Below are positions 23,215-30,620 of a stretch of 33,634 nt of DNA, one piece after another. The first letter of the stretch is position 1; every line of letters begins with the position of its first letter. Position numbers and translations under genes: made by a program. The notes under the pieces were generated by a model. It did not search any database. It was given only the letters and a program-made list of their open reading frames with translations, and was not told the DNA's origin. Origin of the DNA: Bacteroidota bacterium (GTDB lineage: Bacteria > Bacteroidota > Ignavibacteria > SZUA-365). The stretch lies in assembly GCA_003246455.1 (NCBI GenBank), contig QKAF01000041.1, forward strand, positions 1 to 33,634, read 5' to 3'.

Positions 23215-24363
23215 TCAGACCGACCAGGCGCCGTCGCGCATGATGATTTCCTCCCGGCCGTCGGGATAGAAGAGCGTCACGCGCCGGGCGACGATGTCGG
23301 GCTGCAGCGAGTCGACATAGACGCGGTCGATGTGAATGACGTTTTTCGGATCGTTGAAGGATTTCGGGGAGACGATGCCGCCGAAATGCTCGCTGCGTCC
23401 GAAGGCCACGTGCAGACCGAGTTTCTCATCCATCAGCAGACTGCCGACCGCCGTGCAGCCGAAGTCGCCGAGAACCCCGTGGCCCAGCTCCGCGATATTG
23501 CCGTAGGCCGGTTCCGCCGCCAGCATGGCGCGTTCCTTCTCGCTCTGAGGCCCCGCGCTGAGAATTTCCACCGCGCGGTTTTCCGCGACGCGATAGACCA
23601 CGATCTCGCGGCCGAACTGCACGGGCACCTCGCCCTGCGTGCGGCTGGGATCACCCTCGATTTCTCCCTCGTACGGAACGATGTAGGTTTCACCGGACGG
23701 GAGGTTGCCGACGATTTTGTCGTCATGGAACATGCCGCTGCTGGGCGTCGCCGTGCGATGGCGGAGGTCGCAGTCGAGCGTGTACTCCTTGCCCTGCACG
23801 TCGAACAGGATCACCTCGCGCACCGCTTCATCGAGACGGGTCTTGATGCTCATGATGCGCTCGTGCACTTTTCCGTAGTCGAGGCTCAGCGCCGGAATCA
23901 TCGCAAGCGTGAACCCGGGCATGGTGGTGCCGCGAAAATCGTACTGCTTCGCGAGCATTTTGCAGGGCGCGGTGGCGGAAAACTCGGTCGGTGCGATGAT
24001 CAGGTCGGTGAAGGTCATCACGTCCGCGAGCGGAATGGCAAGGCCTTCGGTCTGCAGGGTGTCCGCATCGAGCATTTCCGGATTCCCGCCCCAGTGATAC
24101 AGCGTGTCGGGGAGATCGTTGTTGTTGCTGCCGACATTCGGATAATAGTAGATCTCGAGGCGCTCGAGCCCCATGTCGTTCTTGAAGGCGATCGCGCGCA
24201 TCCACCAGTTGTAGGCCATCACGCGCCGGGCGCTCCAGTCTTCATGATCGGGGACCTGCGCATCGGGCACGTCGACGATGATGGTGAGGACTTTGTCGGT
24301 CGGACGCGGTTTGAATACGGTGAGAAACAGGTGGCGAAGTGCTTCGGTGGCGAGGTACTGCAT
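23215..24363 (-). CDS. M29-like (leucyl) aminopeptidase family protein
   Basis: A 382-residue cytosolic-looking protein resembling the M29/thermophilic aminopeptidase superfamily. The C-terminal half shows 'VGNLPSGETYIVPYEGEIEG' (the family's NLPTGE motif), 'YGNIAELGHGVLGD' and 'GSLLMDEKLGLHVAFGRSEH', followed by 'HIDRVY'. The acidic and His residues in these blocks would bind the metals. The N-terminal half ('LTIIVDVPDAQVPDHEDW', 'YYYPNVGSNNNDLPDTLYHW', 'DLIIAPTEFSATAPC') is less typical, so peptidase activity is probable but not proven. The start at 24363 is chosen because upstream codons to 24876 lie inside the divergent gene. AGGACC lies upstream as a weak ribosome site. It converges exactly with the outer-membrane protein gene. 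Confidence 0.75.
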   Translation of the reverse strand: MQYLATEALRHLFLTVFKPRPTDKVLTIIVDVPDAQVPDHEDWSARRVMAYNWWMRAIAFKNDMGLERLEIYYYPNVGSNNNDLPDTLYHWGGNPEMLDADTLQTEGLAIPLADVMTFTDLIIAPTEFSATAPCKMLAKQYDFRGTTMPGFTLAMIPALSLDYGKVHERIMSIKTRLDEAVREVILFDVQGKEYTLDCDLRHRTATPSSGMFHDDKIVGNLPSGETYIVPYEGEIEGDPSRTQGEVPVQFGREIVVYRVAENRAVEILSAGPQSEKERAMLAAEPAYGNIAELGHGVLGDFGCTAVGSLLMDEKLGLHVAFGRSEHFGGIVSPKSFNDPKNVIHIDRVYVDSLQPDIVARRVTLFYPDGREEIIMRDGAWSV

Positions 24364-24432
24364 TACTTTGGTCCTGTCGTCTGGTTGAACGGCTCGATCT
24401 GCAAGATACGAAGAAAAGGCCAGCCGACCTCC

Positions 24433-24464
24433 ATTGACTTCCTCCCCGGGATACAATATGTTTA
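24433..24464 (+). promoter_or_regulatory. Bacteroidota-type promoter of the YCF48-repeat gene
   Basis: ATTG (24433-24436), a 20-nt spacer and TATGTTTA (24457-24464) match the architecture seen before sucD and the TPR operon. It lies about 100 nt before the ATG at 24563. Confidence 0.5.
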
Positions 24465-24562
24465 CGATGCCTATGTCTTTTATCACAGGTATCCGGGAAC
24501 ATGCCGGGACCTGCGGATCAGGGCACGAATTGGCGTGGGGCACGCAGAGCACAGGAGGTACG

Positions 24563-25525
24563 ATGACGCAGCGCAGCTTGGTAATCGCTGGTATTTCCCT
24601 CTTCATCTTCTGTACTGCGCCGGTCGCAGCGCAGCAGCCCGGATGGAAGTGGCAGCATCCGCTTCCGCAGGGCAACACGCTCAACGATATCGCCTTCGTC
24701 GGAGGCGGCACCTGGTTCGCCGTCGGCGACTGCGGGACGATACTGCGGTCGTCGGATGACGGTGCGACATGGGACGCGAAGCATCTTCCGCGAACGGGCA
24801 GCCTCACCGCGGTGGATATGATCGATGCCGCGATCGGTTTCGCGGTCGGCGACGCGGGCAGCATTCTGAAAACCACCGACAGCGGAAATCACTGGTCCGA
24901 GATCGCGAATTACGGCTACGGCCTGTACGGCGTCAGTTTCGGCAGCGAAGATGCTGGCATCGCGGTCGGAATCAACGGGTATGTCTTCCGCACATCGGAC
25001 GCCGGAGCGACATGGGCGTTCACGACCACCGAGGTGAATTACACGCTCCGTGACGCCGCGTTTTCCGATCCCCATCACGCAACCGTGGTCGGGGACGGCG
25101 GCATCATCCTGCGCAGCGATGACGGCGGCGTGACCTGGACGAGCGTGTACAGCGGCGTAAGTACCGGGCTCTCCGCGATTCATTTCTCCGATGCCATGAA
25201 CGGCCTCATCGTCGGTGCATCGGGCGTGATTCTCCGTTCCGCTGACGGCGGAGCGACCTGGACGATGCTGACGAGCGGCATGACCACGCGTCGGCGTCAC
25301 GACCGGGAGAATTCTGCGAACGTCAGACGGAGGACAATCGTGGTACTCCACGCCGGCCACAACCAGCCAGTCGCTCCGGGCCCTCGCATCGAGTCCATCC
25401 GGACGGATGATTGCGGTCGGGGAACGCGGCTGCATGGCTGCAAGTTCGAATGCGGGTTTCGACTGGACAGAGTTCACCATCCCGCCAGCGCTTCATCTCC
25501 AGGCCGTCGCGTTTGCGAATCGTAG
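24563..25525 (+). pseudogene. YCF48/BNR-repeat T9SS protein, 5' part (frame broken near 25280)
   Basis: This is the N-terminal part of a secreted repeat protein. A perfect AGGAGGT (24553-24559) precedes the ATG, and a signal peptide (MTQRSLVIAGISLFIFCTAPVAAQ) follows. Five beta-propeller-type repeats of 40-41 residues follow; each ends in a 'G.ILR(T/S)xDxGxxW' motif. After 'TWTMLTSG' near 25280 the reading becomes Arg/His-rich and unlike the repeats, while the repeat pattern continues in another frame ('GRILRTSDGGQSW' from 25305). The distance between the two repeat motifs is 82 nt where about 123 is expected, so about 41 (or 38) bases are missing. The protein is therefore interrupted. Residues after about 25285 in this frame are not a natural sequence. 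Confidence 0.85.
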
Positions 25526-26648
25526 CACGGGCTGCGCAACCGGCTTCGAGATAGGAATGTGGCAACATGGGGCAATGCTCAGGACCTCCGACGGAGGACA
25601 ATCGTGGCAGAGAATTGCCATCGACTCCATCCCTGCGCTGCCGGACATCTGCATGCTCGAGGACGGGACTGGATTTGCAGTCGGAGGCATCAGGACAATC
25701 CTCCGAACCTCCGACGCGGGGGAACACTGGGAGTCTCTTGACTTCGGTGGATCGGGATACTTGAATGCTGTCACTTTCGTGGACCCCGCGTATGGCTTCA
25801 TTGCCTCTGACAGCGGATTCGTCCTCCGTACCACTGACCGGGGAGACCATTGGACCCGGCAGTATACCGGCAGCGACATCCGACTGTGGGGAATTTCCTT
25901 CACGGATCGCAGCAACGGCACTGTCGTCGGCAATGGAGGCTACGCCCTTCGCACGACAGACGGTGGCGCCAGTTGGGCGGCACAGACAGTCAACGCTACC
26001 GAAGCCCTGATATCCGTCTGTTTCACGGACTCCCTGAACGGAATGCTTGTCGGGGATCGCGGGACGATGTACCGCACGACGGACGCGGGCGCGCACTGGC
26101 GTACGATCGCGAGCGGCATCGCCGAAAAACTGATGAAAGTCCGCTTCACCGATCGGGAACACGGCATCGCCGTCGGATATTCCGGGACTGTGCTGCGCAC
26201 CACCGACGGCGGCGAGAGCTGGGCGGTGCAGTTCGCCGCAACAACGGAGACGCTGTTCGGCGTCGCGTGCCTCGACTCCCTTTCCGCGACCGCCGTGGGA
26301 TTGAACGGTACCATCATCCGTACGGAAGCCGGGAGTGTCACCTCGGCCCGCTGCTCAGAGCCGCTTCCCTCCTTCCTCCAGCTCGGGCAGAACTATCCCA
26401 ATCCCTCCACCGCTTCGACCACGATCCCCTTCTCGCTGTCCCGATCCGGACACGTTTCACTGTCCGTCTACAACATACTTGGCCGCCGGGTCGCCGTGCT
26501 CGTCGACGAACAGCGGAGCGCCGGTGCGCACGCGGTACAGTTGGAGACGAACGCGCTTCCCCCGGGAGTGTACTTCTCCGTTCTCCACGGGGGAGAATTC
26601 GCCGTGACGAAAAAACTGCTGGTCCTGCATTCCGGAAGTGTGCGATAA
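25407..26648 (+). pseudogene. YCF48/BNR-repeat T9SS protein, 3' part with T9SS sorting domain
   Basis: This is the downstream part of the same broken gene, in the next frame. Sense coding extends back to about 25284. It contains eight or nine further repeats ('AMLRTSDGGQSW', 'TILRTSDAGEHW', 'FVLRTTDRGDHW', 'YALRTTDGGASW', 'TMYRTTDAGAHW', 'TVLRTTDGGESW'). It ends in a classic type A T9SS C-terminal domain ('LGQNYPNPSTASTTIPFSL', 'LSVYNILGRRVAVLVDEQ', 'GVYFSVLHGGEFAVTKKLLV'). The intact ancestor would be exported across the outer membrane and anchored or released by T9SS. There is no convincing ribosome site for an independent start. Codon use and repeat quality are intact, which suggests a recent break or an assembly collapse. 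Confidence 0.85.
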
Positions 26649-26772
26649 GTCGGGCCTCGGCCTTCCATCCCCAACATCCGGCATTCAGCACGAAATCGGT
26701 CACCCGGGGCTTTTCCAGCATATAATACGCGCAGGTCAGCATAATTGGACTGTTTTCGTACAGCCCGGCAGG

Positions 26773-26780
26773 TATCTTTA
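26773..26780 (+). promoter_or_regulatory. Possible -7 promoter box of the P460-like lipoprotein gene
   Basis: TATCTTTA lies 35 bases before the ATG at 26815 and fits TAnnTTTR. The expected -33 position reads only ACTG, so the match is partial. Confidence 0.35.
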
Positions 26781-26814
26781 CCGTGTCATCCCACATGAAG
26801 AACGGAAGGATATC

Positions 26815-27321
26815 ATGATGAGATATATCTCAACCATGTTGCTTGCCCTCGTGGCAGTGTTCGCGATCGCGTGCTCCGACGATGATACCAACGCGCCGCA
26901 GGCGCAGGAATTCATCGCCGCGGACGCGGATTTCGCAGATTTCACCGCGTGGTCGCAGACGATCACCCCGAGAAAGGGTCCCGACCCGGCGGGTCTGATT
27001 GGCGGAGCGCACAACTCCGGCGACACCTCGCTTACTCGGCGGGTGTTCGTCAGCGATGCAAACGCCAGCCGCGATTCCTACGGCCACTATCCGCTCGGCA
27101 CGCGCCTGGTGAAGGAAGTCCGTGCCGCCGACGGGTCTGTTGCTGTCGTCACCGCGATGGTCAAGCGCGGCGGCAGCTTCAACAGCAGCAACCGGAACTG
27201 GGAATGGTTCATGCTCAACGCCGACGGCACCATCATCGACCGTGGCGCGAACCTTCTCGGCGGCGCCTGCAATGCGTGTCATGCCCAGAGCGCTTCGAAG
27301 GACTATGTCTTCACGAAATAG
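26815..27321 (+). CDS. Cytochrome P460-like lipoprotein with one CxxCH haem motif
   Basis: A 168-residue lipoprotein (lipobox FAIAC, Cys20) carrying a single c-type haem attachment motif CNACH (Cys152, Cys155, His156) at the C-terminus. The body resembles the cytochrome P460 family: 'YPLGTRLVKEVRA' (93-105), 'VVTAMVKRGGSFN' (111-123) and 'WEWFMLNADGTIIDRGANLL' (129-148), leading to 'GGACNACHAQ'. P460 proteins oxidise hydroxylamine or act as haem electron carriers. Here the catalytic crosslinking Lys cannot be assigned, so an electron-transfer or stress role is as likely. AAGGA before the first ATG fixes the start; a second ATG follows directly. It lies between two T9SS-type genes and is transcribed alone. 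Confidence 0.85.
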   Translation: MMRYISTMLLALVAVFAIACSDDDTNAPQAQEFIAADADFADFTAWSQTITPRKGPDPAGLIGGAHNSGDTSLTRRVFVSDANASRDSYGHYPLGTRLVKEVRAADGSVAVVTAMVKRGGSFNSSNRNWEWFMLNADGTIIDRGANLLGGACNACHAQSASKDYVFTK

Positions 27322-27355
27322 CGGGCGGCATGTCGGCCGGCGAACTACCCCACAG

Positions 27356-27394
27356 ATAAAAAAACCGGCACCGGGTTCTGAATACCGGTGCCGG
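27356..27394 (-). terminator. Terminator of the choice-of-anchor-D gene
   Basis: On the minus strand a CCGGCACCGG / CCGGTGCCGG stem (27385-27394 with 27365-27374) is followed by a run of seven Ts. It ends the 973-residue gene and may also slow the convergent P460-like transcript. Confidence 0.88.
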
Positions 27395-27416
27395 TGTCAA
27401 ATGAACAGGGAGACGA

Positions 27417-30338
27417 TTATTTCACGAGTACCATCGTCCCGTAGGCCTGATGCGTTCCGACGCGGAGGACATACAGGTAGATACCGGGGGTATTGCCTGA
27501 CGGCATCCACTGAACGGCGTGCGACCCGGGATTCTGCGTTTCGTCGACAAGAACGGACGCAACCTGGCCGAGCGCATTGTACACCGTGACGCGCACGGGC
27601 GCGGCGCGGTGCAGGTCGTAGCGTATCGTCGTTGCGGGGTGGAACGGGTTCGGGTAATTCTGGAAGAGCGTGAATTCACCCGGAACAGACTGCAGTCGCT
27701 GCACCGAATTGACGTCGAGGCCCGTGCCTGTAACAAGCACCGTATCGGGCGAACTCGCCGCGTCGCTTTCGATGATCAGGGCTCCGGAGAGGCTGCCGAC
27801 CACGCTGGGTGTGAAGCGGATCGTATTGGCAAAGGATCCGCCGCCCGCCACCTCGAACTGGGACTGGAGCGCGGCAAAATCCGTGTTGGTCGAAGTGATC
27901 GACGACACCGTCAGCTTCAGGGTTCCAGGGTTGCTGATCGTCAGCACGAGATCCTCCTTGCTGCCGATTTCAACGGATCCGAAGGTGAGCGGTTCCGGCG
28001 CGAACGCGATCGCCGGATCCGCGACACCGGTGCCGTGCACCGTGATCGTGTTCGGCGACGACTGCGCGTTGCTGACCATCGTGAAGCTCGCGCTGACCTG
28101 TCCCGCTGCCTGCGGTGTGAAGCGCAGCGTGAAGGTTGCGGAGGACCCCGGGGCGATACCGGCGATCGGCGTCTCGAGGGTGAACTGCGAATCGCCCGAG
28201 GTGAACGACGAGATCCAGAGCGTGTCGTTCCCGGTATTCGTGACAGTCAGAGTGGTGTCCCTGTAGGACCCGACAGGTACGGCGCCGAAGGAAATATCCG
28301 ACAGATCGATCGTCAGCGTTACCTCAGGAGTGCCTGCCCCGTTGAGCGAGACAACCGTGGGCGAGGTCGAGGCATTGCTGATGATGGTCAGGTTCGCCGA
28401 CACCGAACCGACGGCGGACGGGGTGAACCGCACAGTATCGTCGAAGGATTCACCGGGCAGAAGATCTTTCGTCAGCTCATCCACCTTGAACGCCAGATTG
28501 CTCGTCGTGATGCTCGTAATCCGGAGCGTGTCGTTTCCGAGGTTCGAGATATTGAGAGCCAGCGGCTTGCTCGATCCGGTTTTCACGTTCCCGAAATAGA
28601 GCGTGGTTTTGTCGGTGCGGATCGATGCCGACCCGGTTCCCGTTCCGCTGACAAGCACCGTGTCGGGTGCGAAAACGGAATTGCTCTCGAAGACGACGAA
28701 AGCATTGAGCACTTCCTTGGAGGTCGGCTGGAACTTCAGCGTCGCCGTGGCGCTGCCCGAGGGGTCGAGCGTCATGTTGTCGACAGTCACGGTAAAGCGT
28801 GCATCGCTCGGCGTGACCGAAGCGATCGTCACGGGAGCGCCGCCGGTGTTCGTAAGAGTAACGTTCTTTGTCAGCGAATACCCGATTCCCACCGAACCGA
28901 AGGCCACGGATTTCGTGGAGAATGACAGGATCGCCGGGCTGGTCGGGAAGGATCCGTCAGCGAGAATCCGGGACGCGTAGATTTCCACGTTCGAAAACGA
29001 GGGACGGTAATCCTCCCACGTGAGAATCGCGCCGCCCTGACCGTCAGGAATCATGCGCGGGAACTGCTGGATTTTGTCCGCGGTGCATATCGCGATCCCG
29101 GGGTCGGTCCACTGCAGTGTACCGCTGTTGGAAATCCGCTGCCCGTAGATATCGGTCTGCGTCGCGCCCTTGGTCTTATCCTCGAAGGCGACGATCAGAC
29201 CGCCGGCGCCGTCCGTGGAGACGGTCGGCGACACCTGGTCACCAGTTCGATTGGACACCGACACACCGTCCGCAGGATATGTAATGGCGCCCGTGCTGTC
29301 GATGATCTGTGCGAAAACGCGTTTTTTTCCGGCAGAGCGTCCGTCTTCCCATACGAGGCCCATCACGCCGGGCCGGATCCGTGCCATCTGCGGACTCGCC
29401 TGACCGCCGCTGGTGGACGCCGGCCGGAAATTGGCCGCCTGGGTTCCGTCACGCTTCAGAATAACAAACTGCATGTTGGCAATCGACCCCGCCCAGTCTG
29501 CGAACGTGAGGAACGCGTGTCCCGCACCGTCCGAGAACAGCATCGGGGAATCCTGGTCACCGCTTCCGGTGGCGACCCCGATTCCTTTGGGGTCCCACTG
29601 CACCGCACCGTTCGCGTCGAGGCGCTGGACATACACGTCGTATTCAGGACGCGGGTAATAGGCGTACGCGATGTACGCGCCGCCGTTGCCGTCGCTGGCG
29701 ATACTCGGCGCATTCGAAAAACGCAGCGAGCCCGAGACCAGGACCTGCGAACCCCACATCAGGTTGCCGCCGGCGTCGATGCGCTGGGCGTAGATCTTGC
29801 TGATCGGCGGGAAGCCGCCGGTGTTGGCGTTCCATGTCACAATCGCGCCATGCTGGCCATCGCCGGTCACCTTGGGATCGGCCTGGTTGCTCGTATCGAA
29901 GGTCAGCGCGATGCCGTCGGGCGTCCAGAGAACTGCGCCGGAGGAATCGATGCGCTGCGCGTAAATATCATTATTGCCGTCCCTTGTATCCGTCCACACG
30001 ATGATCGCGCCCCCGGCGTCATCGGAAACGATATCCGGCTGAATCTGAGAATTCGGTGCGCCGCACACGAGGTTTCCGTTGACCGTCCACCGCACGAAAC
30101 CTGCATTGTCGATGCGCTGGGCATAAATGTCGAAGGAGTTCGATGACCCCCGTTCGTCATACCAGCAGATGATCGCACCATCCTTCCCGTCGCTGATAAT
30201 CCGGGGCCCGACCTGGTTGTTGCCGGCCTGGCAGATGGCATTGTTCATTCCCGGACTGGAACTCCACTGCGCCTGCGCGCTCATGAACGGGACGAATAAC
30301 AACATCAAGACAAAAAGTCGTATCAACCGTGACATCAT
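27417..30338 (-). CDS. T9SS-exported protein with four choice-of-anchor-D (HYDIN-like) domains
   Basis: A 973-residue secreted protein. The signal peptide is followed at about residues 25-465 by propeller-like repeats with 'D.DGGAIIVWTDTRDGNNDI', 'YAQRIDSSGAVLWT' and 'ISDGKDGAIICWYDERGSS' patterns, about eight in number. Four Ig-like choice-of-anchor-D domains of about 100 residues follow (about 468-873), each with 'F G.V..G......L.I.N.G...L.I.S' and 'F.P...G...A.L.I.SNA...P..V.L.GTG'. The last ~90 residues form a T9SS type A sorting domain ('LFQNYPNPFHPATTIRYDL', 'VYNALGQVASVLVDETQN', 'GIYLYVLRVGTHQAYGTMVL'). A clear AGGAGC precedes the first of two adjacent ATGs. The likely role is cell-surface or released extracellular protein; the ligand is unknown. 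A strong terminator follows. Confidence 0.9.
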   Translation of the reverse strand: MMSRLIRLFVLMLLFVPFMSAQAQWSSSPGMNNAICQAGNNQVGPRIISDGKDGAIICWYDERGSSNSFDIYAQRIDNAGFVRWTVNGNLVCGAPNSQIQPDIVSDDAGGAIIVWTDTRDGNNDIYAQRIDSSGAVLWTPDGIALTFDTSNQADPKVTGDGQHGAIVTWNANTGGFPPISKIYAQRIDAGGNLMWGSQVLVSGSLRFSNAPSIASDGNGGAYIAYAYYPRPEYDVYVQRLDANGAVQWDPKGIGVATGSGDQDSPMLFSDGAGHAFLTFADWAGSIANMQFVILKRDGTQAANFRPASTSGGQASPQMARIRPGVMGLVWEDGRSAGKKRVFAQIIDSTGAITYPADGVSVSNRTGDQVSPTVSTDGAGGLIVAFEDKTKGATQTDIYGQRISNSGTLQWTDPGIAICTADKIQQFPRMIPDGQGGAILTWEDYRPSFSNVEIYASRILADGSFPTSPAILSFSTKSVAFGSVGIGYSLTKNVTLTNTGGAPVTIASVTPSDARFTVTVDNMTLDPSGSATATLKFQPTSKEVLNAFVVFESNSVFAPDTVLVSGTGTGSASIRTDKTTLYFGNVKTGSSKPLALNISNLGNDTLRITSITTSNLAFKVDELTKDLLPGESFDDTVRFTPSAVGSVSANLTIISNASTSPTVVSLNGAGTPEVTLTIDLSDISFGAVPVGSYRDTTLTVTNTGNDTLWISSFTSGDSQFTLETPIAGIAPGSSATFTLRFTPQAAGQVSASFTMVSNAQSSPNTITVHGTGVADPAIAFAPEPLTFGSVEIGSKEDLVLTISNPGTLKLTVSSITSTNTDFAALQSQFEVAGGGSFANTIRFTPSVVGSLSGALIIESDAASSPDTVLVTGTGLDVNSVQRLQSVPGEFTLFQNYPNPFHPATTIRYDLHRAAPVRVTVYNALGQVASVLVDETQNPGSHAVQWMPSGNTPGIYLYVLRVGTHQAYGTMVLVK

Positions 30339-30620
30339 AATTGCTCCTGATCAATTGTATCACTGTGGATGTACTTCGTCGTATGCAAAGAACAGGGACA
30401 GCCATTCCCGGACCATGGTTACAGGTCCAGGTGGCTTCCTGGGCAGATATTTCCATTGATCCACGGCTCTCGGCGGGACCTTCTCATGTCATCCCGGAAC
30501 CTACACATCCCATCCGCCGAAGTCAAGTTTCATACGTGGTTATCTTCACCCCGCAGTTTCGCCTTGTTTTTGCCGGGGAGAAATACGTAATTGCGGCAAA
30601 CAGGATAATAGGCTCCGTTA

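Noticed and set aside
24434-24562. Earlier TTG start for the YCF48 gene
   Set aside because: A perfect AGGAGGT and signal peptide mark 24563, and the upstream stretch contains the candidate promoter.
23332-24759. Plus-strand 475-residue frame opposite the M29-like gene
   Set aside because: Its composition is Arg/His/Glu-rich without motifs, and it is antisense to a recognisable protein.
25284-25525. Reading the tail of the 5' YCF48 frame (Arg/His-rich) as a genuine protein end
   Set aside because: It lacks the repeat pattern and the T9SS tail, both of which continue in the next frame from about 25284, so it is out-of-frame translation.
30339-30620. Small RNA or tRNA in the divergent gap before the Asp-box gene
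   Set aside because: No cloverleaf, conserved tRNA loop or terminator-like hairpin was found; it probably holds only two promoters.
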